Source: Liolophura sinensis (lineage: Eukaryota > Mollusca > Polyplacophora > Chitonida > Chitonidae). Taken from it: DNA of 64,000 nt. The stretch spans positions 51,310,984-51,374,983 of the forward strand of contig NC_088300.1 in NCBI RefSeq assembly GCF_032854445.1, written 5' to 3'. The notes beneath the pieces are model-generated. The model had not been told where the DNA came from, searched no databases, and was given only the letters and a program-made list of their open reading frames with translations. Below are positions 38,450 through 50,100 of the stretch, one piece after another (the first letter of the stretch is position 1; every line of letters begins with the position of its first letter). The position numbers were made by a program, and so were the translations under genes.

Positions 38450-38545
38450 TTTATTTAATTAGTGGTTTACGCCCTACCCAAGAATATTTTACCACTTATA
38501 TCACGGCTGACATCATTACGATGGGAGGAAACCATCCACAACTTG
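38450..38545 (-). repeat. Partial diverged SINE
   Basis: Reverse 3' part of the main SINE: ttatttaattagtggttta, acccaagaatattttacca, cattacgatgggaggaaacc. No head. Confidence 0.6.
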
Positions 38546-40135
38546 GGGGGAAACAGTTGAACATTGAGACTGTGGGACTAATTTAGATTCATATGTGATC
38601 ATCGCTTTTGCTTTTAAATGAGTGAATAATTTGGGTTTATGTTTACTTTGCCCTTGAGAGAGGGAGTTGATTATATACATGTACCTAACGATGTGTACGT
38701 GTAAGGACGTTATATCCTGGCCCACGTGAAAATATGTACAAGGAAATACAAGGATAAGGCAGAAATAAGAACAGAAAAGCGAATAAAAAAATGATAATCA
38801 ATCAGACTACTTGTGAATATTTGGAGAAAGCTAAACAAAGCTTGAAGAATAAATCAATCATTCTTATCTCCCCTTGTTCTAGTGTCACTTCACGGCGGCA
38901 CTCGGATTTATATGGCTAAATCAATTCCTTGTCTTTATATTGCTGGGCTTTATTATCTGCTTAATCAACAGAAATGACATAAAGCCCCTGGTTTAGAGTG
39001 TGCAGAATGACAATCCCACTGGAATTTGGAACGCTGGCATGCTTCCATTCAAGTAAACGTTTCTAAGTCCTGCTTTATTGATCACATCGTTTCCAATTAC
39101 TACCTTGGGACGGTTGTATATGTCCCTCTGACCAAAGGTCACTTCGTAACACAGTATCCTTATTTGGTGTCGTACTTCACCGATCCCTCAACATCCGTAT
39201 TTGAGAGCCATTCTGCCTTTTTATTACCACCAGCGAGTCCGTTGCCAATCTTCACACAGCGCCGATTACGCCGCCGACCATTAACCTTGCGTGTTGCAAT
39301 AATGAGAAATACCGCGGCAAGTCAAGCAAGTCCATCGCAGTGTGAAGGATATAAATGAATAATAAGTCTAAGGTAAAGTCACCGTGTTCCCAAAACCTGA
39401 TTGAGTACTTTATCTTTAAGTTGGATTAGTGATCTATTCTAATGCAGGTGTAGATGTGTATACGTCCATCAAAGTAGAATCCTTTGGGTATGAACGTGCA
39501 AGCGCGCATGTGCAAGAGTAAGCGTATAAGATTTGAGCTGACAGTGGGACCTTTAGTGTAAACATTACCTTAGATTTTACAATTTCCTTCCCGTTCCAGA
39601 GTAGAAAACTGTTTACGATCAAACCTGATGGTAGGCCTATTTGTCGAACTATTTCCAGGTCCGTGATTTCTACTGACATGCTAACCAGGCGTGAGAAATG
39701 GCAGTCACTCCCAACGGACTCTTCTTGCTTGTAAGAAATCACTCTTTTAATCATACCTGATTTCTTCAGTTTTTCTGGTCCGTCTCCGGGGAGTGTTTCT
39801 CCAGATCGGGTGACGAATTTAGGAGTGCGCATATCTAACCCAATGGGATAGTGAACTTTTGTTAATAGCCGACCTCTGCACGCTTGAAGAAATTAAATGT
39901 TCCGAATAAATCTTTTACCGACTTCTTTGCTAAATCAAACAGGCTGGCCCAGTGCAATCCCAGGCAGTTTACATTTAACTGCTGACGTCTGAAAAGCTTT
40001 CAATGTATAGATCAAAAAGTCTATACTGGCCCTTGGCGGTATATTATTACACATATTTATTATTCAACTATTTAATAGATTAGTATTATACATCATATCC
40101 AAAATATAACTACCGGTATATTTAAAAAAAAAAAC

Positions 40136-40262
40136 TACAGCACAGAGAGCAAGCCAGAGCAGTGACAACAATGTGATAATTAGCAAATGACCACACGTAT
40201 TAACGGTTAAATACGGCCTTTTGTCAGTTTACCTCATTTAGGGCTTTGTTCTAACTGTTCAT
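40136..40262 (-). repeat. R1 repeat family, minus-strand copy
   Basis: Contains 'gccagagcagtgacaacaat', 'agcaaatgaccacacgta' and 'acggccttttgtcagtttac', collinear with the R1 reverse complement. Confidence 0.8.
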
Positions 40263-40429
40263 GCATATTACACGCCCCCAGCACCATAACTTTAGCAGAA
40301 TTAGTTAAAGAAAAGTAGTGGGTGATATTAATTACAATATATTAGATGTGACAGGTTTGGAATTACTCGACATACAGACATCGTGAATTGGAAGATAAAA
40401 GCATAACATCTCCAAACCTGCCTGGCAAG

Positions 40430-40515
40430 CCTCCAAGTATGAACTAGACGCAGACACAACGGGGGTTGGGTTTGAACTGACAACTTCGACGGGAGAAGGC
40501 TGGTGGTCTTCAACC
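40430..40515 (-). repeat. tRNA-like fragment
   Basis: On the minus strand a T-arm-like gtcagttcaaacccaac follows a box-A-like atggttgaagacc. Probably the head of an old SINE; no cloverleaf verified. Confidence 0.35.
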
Positions 40516-41599
40516 ATAGCATTTCAAGTGAAAGAGCTACAGATTGTTTGGTATTTTACAGATTCAAACTCATACGGGGAACATTTCTCGCCTAAACAAG
40601 CCAGTTATAAGCAGTGTGAAAACACACCATTCTCTGCTGTCACACCACACTGCTTATGGACTACTTCTTTGCACTACGAAGACAGAAACTGTGACGTAGA
40701 TCTATTACAGAAAACATCAAATGGGTACACCTCGATGTCCGACTCGTTTTATGCGCGCTGTGTTCTCCATGTCAAGAGTCATCAAACACATTCCTTTCCA
40801 TTTTCTACCTTTGTTTTGAAGTATCTATCTAATCAGTTCCTTCATTTTGCCAGTCATTAGCTTATCCGTTCGTTCTATCATTCGAACATTTGAGACATCG
40901 CTTTGTCACTAATTTTCTTCACCTTCCCGTCTGCGCACAAACTCTTTGTCTCATTCATTCACCTTAAAAAGGTGCAGGATTGCGTTCTCCTATTCTTACA
41001 CCAGAGCACGTGTTCAACATGTGCTACATATTGGCTGTGCTAATCCATTAGCAGATAGTCCACAATGCCACTGGGCTAATGAGCAATTACCACATTAACA
41101 GGCAGACTACTGCGAGGTGGGCAGAATTCATACTTATTCCGTCGGCCTTCCCACGGTTCACGGTCGCCATGGCGCAATAATGACAGTAAGACTTCTACGA
41201 CACAAACCACCCTCAGTCCTCAAAGGACGGCCAGCATGTCAGGCCGCTGGTCCTCGACGCAATCACGAGCAAGGCACGTATAATGTGTCCATTATTACCG
41301 AAGAATTGGAGACTGTTTTACAAAGCCATTGCAGACTTCGGTCAAGAATTGTAAACCAACTTAAACTCTTACATGTAAATATAAGCATCAATTCCATAAG
41401 ATTTTGAGCGGTGATTCTGAGCTGTGGTGGTGAAATCCAGTGAAGTTTGAACACAAAGCTTTAAATGTTTTGTTTTGTAAAGAAGATTACAGTCTTGGAC
41501 TTAAAGGCGAAATGGCTTTGTGTAACATGCCCCTTGAACCTTCTTGACAAGAAGACATTGCACAGTTATCGGTGAAAACTGTTCTCCTTCGCCACATAC

Positions 41600-41690
41600 C
41601 AAGCTGCGTGGCTTAATGGCGTAGCTGAACCAGCAGGAGTGAGATTCGAACTCTCAACCTTAATGGTGAATAACCTGTTGTCGGTCAAGA
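41600..41690 (-). repeat. tRNA-like fragment
   Basis: The minus strand reads gagagttcgaatctcact, a good box B and T-arm, preceded by a loosely tRNA-like half. No acceptor stem confirmed. Confidence 0.35.
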
Positions 41691-41947
41691 ACAACACTAT
41701 TCATCACAGCCAATCTGGTTTTGAGAGGTCAAATATTCCAGTCAAGAACTGAACTTTACTGCTCCACATATGTTCTCTTTACGCTACTGCCAATGTGGTG
41801 TTAAACTTCTTTCTTGCAGTCATTCCAACTATACTAAATGGTAAAAATCCTGAAGAAGCAAAAAAGTGATTCTTAAATTATGTTAATGTCATTTTGAAAA
41901 TGTGCTAAAAATACAGCGATATGGTTTACTGCGTTCATTTTATATGG

Positions 41948-42155
41948 TTTATTTATTTTTAATTTATTTATTTGAGTGGTGTTTTACGTCGTACCCAAGA
42001 ATATTTCACTTATACGACGACGGCCGGCATTATGCCGGGTGGGAGGAAACCGGGCATGCCTGGCTGAAGACTACGACCATTCGTAAATTGCTCACAGACC
42101 TTCCCACGATCGACAGCAGAGGAAGCCAGAATGAGCTGGACTTGAACTACATTGG
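41948..42155 (-). mobile_element. SINE, minus strand, head partly lost
   Basis: Tail (ttatttatttgagtggtgtt), acccaagaatatttcactta, a duplicated ccggcattatgccgggtggg, and the box-B side (gctggacttgaact) are recognisable. Box A was not seen. Confidence 0.75.
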
Positions 42156-42271
42156 CGGGAAGCTCCTTAGGCATTGTGTTAAATGGTTCAAGTGCGTCCT
42201 GAAACGCTGTTGGTTGAATGGGATTACCTTTAATGGCCTAGGTGTATGTTCAAATTATACAGTGTTAAGTG

Positions 42272-42534
42272 GGGGGGGCGCTCAGTTGGTTAGCACGCAA
42301 GCGCAGCGTACTGATCCAGGAGTCTCTCACCCATGCAGTCGCTGTGAGTTCAAGTCCAGCTCATGCTGGCTTCCTCTCCGGCCGCCAGTGGGAAGGTCTG
42401 TCAGCAAGCTGCGGATGGTCGTGGGTTTCCCCCGGGCTGTGCCCGGTTTTCACCCACCATAATGCTGGCCGCGGTCGTATAAGTGAAATATTCTTGAGTA
42501 CGGCCGTAAAACACCAATCAAATAAATAAATAAA
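42272..42534 (+). mobile_element. Near full-length SINE with (aaat)n tail
   Basis: Box A gctcagttggttagc, box B gagttcaagtcc, full body and 3' domain, tail caaataaataaataaat. No target-site duplication found. Lies 115 bp from an inverted copy, so the pair could fold as a hairpin in RNA. Confidence 0.85.
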
Positions 42535-43407
42535 TGCGGCGTGAGAATACAATGAAAAGGTGCGTCTTAAAATGATACCAGCAATGTACCGAAATGATTT
42601 CAGTATATAGGTCGGAGTTCCAACATAAACCATTGTAGTTCTGTGGTCGGTTCGCCATGTTCTCAGCACACCTTCCGGATTAACCGATCTGAATAGTTAC
42701 ATTCATTAATCTGGAACTCGGTCCTGTCGCCTGCGCTGGTCTCAAAGTCACAACGTTTTACGCTTCAAAAAGAAGTGTCTCGTTAATTGAAGTAATTCTT
42801 AATTCATATTACCTCATTACAGGTAAATAATAAAGTCCATAACATCGCAAAAGACACAAATGTGACCGACGCATCCAGTCCAACAGTATCAGAACTTCGC
42901 AAAGCACGATTTTCGAATCATTTTGACTCCGTTGATATGGTGAAATGAGCTGCTTTTAAGATAAATTATGGTTTATTCTGTTCATTATTAAAACGAAAAT
43001 TACAGCTGACTGCGAAGTAATTTGTAAATCACCCTTTAGATGGTATAATTCTGAATCGTTTCAATTCAGTCATTCCACGAGTTTGACTTTTGCCGGACGA
43101 TGCCAAGTGCAGCCAACTCGAATTGAAAATGGCGGTTATGTATATGGTACCGCTAGGGAATACTTATCCTTTCGTGAGCGATACTGTACAGCTTAGTAAA
43201 CGGTGATCATTCAGTCATTCTGCTAGGCACTCTTTATGTCTAGCGAGGTCGGATATCTGCTACAGATTAGCAATGACGCTTATCACATTAACATCGCACA
43301 CTTTAACAACCGTAGGGAACACACAGACATATATGTTATAAAGATTTTGCTTGTGTTGGCAGGCGATGGCAAGTTTAACTACAGTTATTCTGGAATCTCT
43401 GTTTATT

Positions 43408-43482
43408 TATGGGCATCCGCGGCAGAGGTGGTTAGCGTGTCAACACGGCGCAATGACCCAGGAGCCTCTCACCAGTGTTGTC
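43408..43482 (+). repeat. SINE head only (3'-truncated)
   Basis: Matches the first ~75 bp of the main SINE (gggcatccgcggcagaggtg, caatgacccaggagcctctc) and then diverges abruptly. A head without a body is unusual for a retroposon and probably reflects a later deletion. Confidence 0.7.
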
Positions 43483-45043
43483 AGGACATCTGGACACACC
43501 ACTATTGAGCCCGAACAAGATGTAGAGAAGCGGTCATTCGGTCTTGTGACCTCAACAGTTCACTCAGGAAATGTGTAAGGCCATTTTGTACTGCATATGG
43601 CCGAAACAGAGGTCCTGAGTTTTGAATTCTTCTCTAATGACTACTCAGATATAGTTTACTGTAATATATATATGATCCTTCAAATGAAGTCTGGGTGTTT
43701 CCAACTGACGAGCTCATTTGGTTATTTTATGTTTTAAATTCCTTAGTAAAGGATGTTCTTCCCCAGCTACATAACAGTCTCCTACGTGCGCATTTCAAAA
43801 GAACACCCCATGCATACATGATCAGGACCAAGAAAATCACCCCCACCCGAACGACAATAACAACAAAACCATCCACGTAATGAAAATAAGTGTAGCCCTA
43901 TTCTCATTTGTCAAATCAATAGTTTTTGTTGACGAATTACGTGTTTTTGCGCATGTCTGGGTGCATGCGTTATACGTATCATTGTCACTTTGTCTTGTTT
44001 TTCCAGTAATGTATCTTTCTCGAAACTCTCCATTCTAGACAGGATGATGAAGAGCGTGTTAAACTCTAATTTAGTCATAATAAACCGTTAGATTAATTTA
44101 ACGTTTGAAGATTAACTTTATGCTGCTGCTTTTCATCAATAATGTCTTCACCTAATTGTGCACACGACATGCATATTTCTGGATTGCTTTCGTTCATTTA
44201 TCTTGTACGCATGACATAATCGAAAGTTTTCTGTGTTAGTGTGGGTTTTTTTTTCCTTTTTTTTTCACCGCGTCACTACCATGGCTCCGCAGTTCTGTCC
44301 CAGGCCAAGAAGTGCTATGTTGAAATACAGTGGTAACGAAGCGTTCAGCGTAAATCAGTTAACAAGTTAATCTATCAATGAACACGTCATTTGTCTCCCG
44401 GCATTCTTCACCAGTGTCTCTGTGACTTTCTTGATCTTGTTCTGATAGTCTCAAGGGAATTCCCCGAGTAACTGACGAGTGATCCGCCAGAGGCTTGGAG
44501 TTGGAGCAGCACCATGGCCGGAGCCGCGAAGGTCGTTTCGCTCTAGAATCTTAGCCCACCATCCTGCCACAACTTGAGGTTTGGTCCTCCATGCTGACGG
44601 CCTAACAGATTCTGACAAATCCATTAACATTGGTAGTCCACCGACTGCGATGTCATAACTCATTTTGCGTCGACACGCGAGTCCATGACCTTATCTTTCG
44701 TAAATCAAGTCAGTGGTAACCTTCCGCGGTTACTTTCTGCGTAACCACATTAAGTGATTTTTGCCTGTCTGGTGAGTGACACCGTCTGCCTAAGGTCACC
44801 GTTATTTCAAATTATTCACGATGTCTCCTATATAAGACGACGTAAGACAAAGTACATAAATAGCAAAGATGCATTATATAATTGACGTCACATTCGATTT
44901 AGAATCACTCGTTGGATAGTTCGATTAACAACAATTTTAGCCACATGAATATGATATATCTCTGTACTTATAACCTGTCCAGATTGCTTTTTAGTAAAGT
45001 CTCCTTAAACCGGGATCCAAATTTCGGTTCAAATAAGAGAATC

Positions 45044-45197
45044 GTACGGGGGAAGGTCTGTCAGCAACCTGCGGATGGTCGTAGGTTTCCCCTGGGCTTT
45101 TCTCGGTTTCCTCCCGCCATAATGGTGGCCGCCGTCGTATAAGTGAAATATTCTTGAGTTTGGCTTGAAACACCAATCAAATAAAAAAATAAATAAA
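45044..45197 (+). mobile_element. 5'-truncated SINE with 15-bp target-site duplication
   Basis: Only the 3' ~150 bp is present, starting at the 'gggggaaggtctgtcagcaa' block and ending in an A-rich tail. tcaaataagagaatc flanks it at 45029-45043 (one mismatch tolerated at the edge) and 45198-45212, so truncation happened at insertion. Confidence 0.9.
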
Positions 45198-45511
45198 TCA
45201 AATAAGAGAATCAAGACAGCAGTCCTAGAATATAATCCCGGAATTGTGAAAGTGAAAAGTTTTTTAGCTCAAGTAAAATTAAAATTTTAGCTGGTTACAG
45301 TAATACACCAGTGTTATTCTCAATATTCAAATTAAAATTTCAAATTTACTGCTTTTCCATTTAATCCATATTTGGCCTAACTGAGTCTTGGGTTATTCCA
45401 CTCATCAATAACCACACTTCCAGGGGCCAGTTTCCTAAAGCCTACCTGGCCTTAAGTAGCTTTTACCCAGGTGTACTTCATATCTCTACAACATTTGTTC
45501 TTGCTCCAAAC

Positions 45512-45682
45512 GGATACAGAATCGACGCTGATTGGCTGACAGTGGAGATAGGGTTTCCTTGGTTAAATGTTGCAGCGGTGGTCACGCTTGAATAAATGTA
45601 CCAAACCTAAAATTCAGTTTACACAAGGTATGGCCTGGATTTGCCTATCTCTCACCAGTCAATAAGAATCGATTCTGTATCC
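45512..45682. mobile_element. MITE-like element with ~40-bp inverted termini
   Basis: 45512-45552 (ggatacagaatcgacgctga to ggagatagg) is the imperfect reverse complement of 45643-45682 (cctatctctcacc to cgattctgtatcc). The spacer is about 90 bp with no open frame. A direct repeat of ~130 bp flanks it (about 45360-45500 and 45690-45840). Confidence 0.6.
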
Positions 45683-46060
45683 CTTTGGCAGTTAATCCAT
45701 ATAGGGGCCTAACTGAGTCGTCTTGATTTATACCACTCATCACTTTATCATCATTAACTTCATTTCCAGAGGACAGTTTCATAAAAACCTATTTAGCCTT
45801 AAGTAGCCCTTAGCAAAGTGTACGTCAATTCTCTACAACATATATTGTTATTGTGTTTATGACTCACTATTGCTAAGTGCGCTTCATGAAACAGGGGTCA
45901 GGAATTCTGCTATTCGTTTTTTCTTCGTCACGTCTGAAGATTTGTCTATATAGAGAAAATTCTGTGGTTTCATTCGAGCTCTGTCAGGTTTCCCCATTTT
46001 GAAAACCTAGCGCAGTTCTTTGGTTCTCAACATCTTCCGTTTCTCTATTTATAAACTTAA

Positions 46061-46115
46061 TCGCCGTCGCATGTGTGAAATAGTCTTGTGTAATGTGTAA
46101 AAACACCCTTCAAGT
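46061..46115 (+). repeat. Small old SINE 3' fragment
   Basis: cgccgtcgcatgtgtgaaat then agtcttgtgtaatg and aacacccttcaagta resemble the SINE 3' domain with several changes. Confidence 0.4.
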
Positions 46116-46604
46116 AAAGCAACAACGTAAGTCTCGAGACAAGTTAAAAGAGGTACTTTCGCCCAATATAATCGCCAATATATAGTGACGAATCTCTGCA
46201 TCAGTTTGTGCATTTCACCAGTAAGATTGCTAAGCATATACAAAGCTCAAGATTATTTTGCTGCTGGTTTACATTTTTCATGTGAATTAAGATACATGTA
46301 TTTATTAATCCAGGTATTATAAGCGACTTGTTGAAGAAACTGTAACAAATACATTTCCAGTATATTCGTGATACAAAATCATCTCCCGGGGCAGGAAAAT
46401 CCGCAAAGCCTGCGCCATGTCGCTATACCGTACACCACATGTTTCTATGCGTTGCAGTGAAAGAATTGATTGGGAGGCAAAAAATCGTGCAGCATGGTAT
46501 GAAAGAATGATTTGTCACAACGAGGCTGTGGTCTGAACAGTTCTAGATATATTTAAACTGATCAAGATTGGAAAAATCACAACCATGCCATTATCAAAAA
46601 TATT

Positions 46605-46610
46605 TTTATT
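46605..46610 (-). terminator. Candidate poly(A) signal of the FMRFamide gene
   Basis: AATAAA on the minus strand about 530 nt beyond the FMRFamide stop codon. Plausible but unproven. Confidence 0.3.
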
Positions 46611-47138
46611 TCAAATATTGGTGTTTACGTAGAATTAGAGTAACCAGCGATTTACAAGAGTACCATTTGACAGGTTACCTGGGGAGGGGTTGACAGAGCT
46701 GGAACTAACTATCTACAAGTTTAGATACCGTACACTGGGATTAACTTCGCCGATATCAATCTGAAGACGAACAGTGGCAATGCACAATTTAGTAACCGGT
46801 GTGCATCACGTCAGAAATATTCAATTCAAGTCTCTGTCAGAGAGCATTGCGATAATCAGTGTGTACACTTTCACACAGGAAATGTTTAGAGGTTCCTAAC
46901 ACGTTAGGGTCGGAGGAGCTATTGAACACGGTGTAGCCGGCACGAATTCAAGGAGGAATACTATAATCCTGACACATTTTCACCCCCATTCATTCTCCCT
47001 TAATCTGGTGTAATTAAAATAAAATAACCTAAACGAAAGGTCTAACCGTAAAATGTATGTACAAAAACCGTATCTTTCAACAGAAAAATATGTATTTCCA
47101 TAGCATCACTCCTACATTGCCCTTTACCCTCTCGTCGT

Positions 47139-50100
47139 CTACCGCGTGAGGTTTCGCGGGTATGTTTCAGTGAAGAAGTCATTGCTCACTTCTTTCCCAA
47201 AACGCATGAATCTTTTGTCCTTTTCAGTATCTTCCTCAGATTGTTCGTTGTCACGTCCGAACCGCATGAACCTTTTCTCAGCCGGATCTCGGCCGAATCT
47301 CATGAACCGCTTTTCTGCGGGATCTCGCCCAAAACGCATGAATCGTTTGTCTTCCAGAGCTCTACCAAATCGCATAAATCTCTTGTCTGGTGTTTCTTGC
47401 CCTCCATCAGACCTTCCAAAGCGCATGAAGCGCTTACCTTCTTCCGTTATTTGGTTTTCTTCGCCGCTTTTGCCAAAGCGCATGAAACGCTTTTCAGCCT
47501 CAACTGGATCCCGACCAAAACGCATGAAACGTTTATCGGCGTCCCCTGAATCTCTGCCAAAACGCATAAAGCGTTTCTCAGCCTCTTCGGAGTTTCTTCC
47601 GAACCGCATGAACCTTTTCTCCTTTTCTGCGGAATCCCGACCGAATCGCATGAACCTCTTTTCTTCCTCCATGGGAGTTCTACCAAACCTCATGAAACGT
47701 TTCTCTTCTCCAGATTTTCCAAATCTCATAAAGCGCTTCTCCGGGTCTCCTTCCATTGCGTTTTCATCGTCATCGCCATCTTCAAGAGCACGTCCGAATC
47801 GCATAAACCTCTTTTCATTATCCCGCCCGAATCTCATGAACCTTTTGCCAAAACGCATGAATCGTTTCTCGTTATCTCGTCCAAATCGCATGAATCGCTT
47901 ATCTGCCATTCCATCTCCCATTTCTTCACCACCACGACCAAATCGCATAAATCGCTTTTGTTTATTGTCCGTTTTGTTGGCGTTGTCATTGTCTTCCTCT
48001 TCGACTTCCGACGTCTTAATCTCGTCTTCAGCTACTTTTTCCGTCTCAGGAGGAGCATCAGCTGATCGTCTTCTCCTCAACTTTGTTCCCTCCGCCCTCT
48101 CGATATCATGAATTCTGAACAAGGCCTCTTTAAGAAGGTCCTCAATAGCCCTGTCCCCACGGCCAAATCGCAGGAACCTTTTGTCTTGGAACGGTAAACC
48201 TCTTCCGAACCTGAGGAAACCATCACCGCTTAGAGCTCTCCCAAAACGTAGAAATCGCTTTTCTTTTGCGTCTCCATCTGAGGACTCTGTAAAAAAACAA
48301 ATGAAAGAAAGGTCATCAGAAAATGCGGCAAATATACATAGATCTAATCTGATGCTGTAAAAAAAGTTTCATCATTGATAGAATAACCAATCGAGAAAGA
48401 AACAAGTTGTGAATTCAACGCACGAGGGCCACGCCATGCAAGAACACCACACGGGGACCAATTGCTAGCAAGGCAGGAAACAAGACGCCTACCCTATTAA
48501 ATCAGCTTTGGGCGAATTCGCTCAATAAATCGTTACAAATTATCTGTCTAGGTAATAATGATCGAATGGGGCGCCTGGAGAGCCACGTCAACAACGTCAC
48601 TTAAAACTGACGGACAGTCGGTTGCGTAAATCACTCTAACCATAGTGATCTTTCGTCATTGGCCAATTCATGTTGTAGACGCTATCGCTTGACGGGGCGC
48701 ATTTGCGTAGGGAAGGAGAAGACCTGGACTATAATTAACCTCATACATATTTCATAGAGTTTAGGGAGAGGCTAATTTCAGTGAAGACGACGATGCAGGC
48801 TGCGGCATTACGGGTCAGCTTTGGCCACATAGTCCTCTGTCATCACCGGTTTCTTGGGAATTGTCACTATCTGCTTTCTGCCCAGCTATCAACCTGACTC
48901 ATGAAAATTCATCCGACTCAGAGTTCCTCGGAAGGTGGAATCTCGTCGCGTGTTTTCACCTTCTCATCCCCCAGCCCTTTAATTATTTTCACACTTTTCT
49001 CAGGACTACTTTCTTTCCCGACTCACGAAGTGCCAAAGTTCATTTTCGCTAACTCCCAGAATGGGACCATCATCGTCCCTGAGTTTTCCTCACCCTACGC
49101 AATGCTTTAAAATGCTTCTCTTCGTCGTTTCTTTTTCCAGTTTATTGTTAATCCGTTTAACCCCAAAACTGTCATTTGACCCCACCAATATTGTTACAAA
49201 TGACATTAAGTAGGTCCTGAAATCCCAACCGATAATGACACCAATCGATCATCTGAACTAAACGTGAAGTATTGTACATTTTGTCCGGTTTATTAATGCT
49301 TTATACGTTGAATTCACATGAAGACATGGCGGATAGGTACTGAGATCGTAAACATTTCACATCTGGTGCCTTCGCTGCGCAGGTTGTTGTTGTCATAACT
49401 AACGCCGTATAGATACCTGTATTTTACCACTGTTACCGACCGTCTATTACGAGCAAGAGATGTCTGTTTTTATGTACCACAAGTCTCATTTGTTTTTATG
49501 ATGTCATCATTACATGTTAAGCGCTATTAACTGTATCAGGTTGTTTATCAATACTAGTGTCCAGAACACAGTGTTAACCAACTTTAGTTCTGGTGTCAGC
49601 AATGCTGGTGTTGTTAGTAAGGACGTAAGCTCTAAGGTCGGGTGGAGAGGTTTGTCTGTATGGCCTAGCTGTGGTGTTCAATTTACCAATTTTGTCAATT
49701 TTGCGTGGATTATACGAAACATTTGCCTTGCATAAATGATAGGAGTGCCTGTGTTGCGGTTTTATGTTTGCTGTTAATTATGTTTATGGAAACTGATATC
49801 TCGCTGATTATAACCCACGAAGTCCTAGCCGGCGACAATTGTCACTCGGTTGCAATGGGCTATTTGTTCCAATACATTCAACATCAGCAAAACAATTAAT
49901 GGCTTAAATATTGTAGGTGATTTGGCGAGTAATGATACATCGTCAAAAAATCGATTTATTCGTAACGTAAAAAATGTTTTGGTTTTCATTTTCATCTTGA
50001 CAAAGCCCTGTGGCTAGAAAGCTAGTCTACGTTACGAATGGCACATAAATATTGTCATTAGATAAGCCATAACGTCAGCTTCAGATACATTTGTTCTCAA

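Larger units (their letters stand above)
33116..47138. other. 14-kb gene-poor interval
   Basis: I found no exon set with supporting homology. Open frames of 110-186 codons (for example 35714-36058, 39026-39358, 40528-40860, 41902-42462) have no domain, compositional or splice support, and the last is made of two SINEs. The interval is instead filled by SINEs, R1 and R2 repeats, a MITE-like palindrome, tRNA-derived fragments and a decayed tandem array, listed separately. The 3' UTR of the FMRFamide gene should occupy its right end. Confidence 0.55.

Noticed and set aside
41902-42462. 186-codon plus-strand open frame
   Set aside because: Composed of two SINE copies and the spacer between them, with no domain.
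44281-44336. Possible first exon starting ATGGCTCCGCAG with a gtaacg donor
   Set aside because: Short, with no promoter motif, no homology and no downstream partner exon.
47146-48111. 321-codon plus-strand open frame
   Set aside because: Antisense shadow of the FMRFamide repeat exon. Its Arg-Met-Lys and Ser-Arg-Pro pattern is the mirror of the KRFMRFGR codons.
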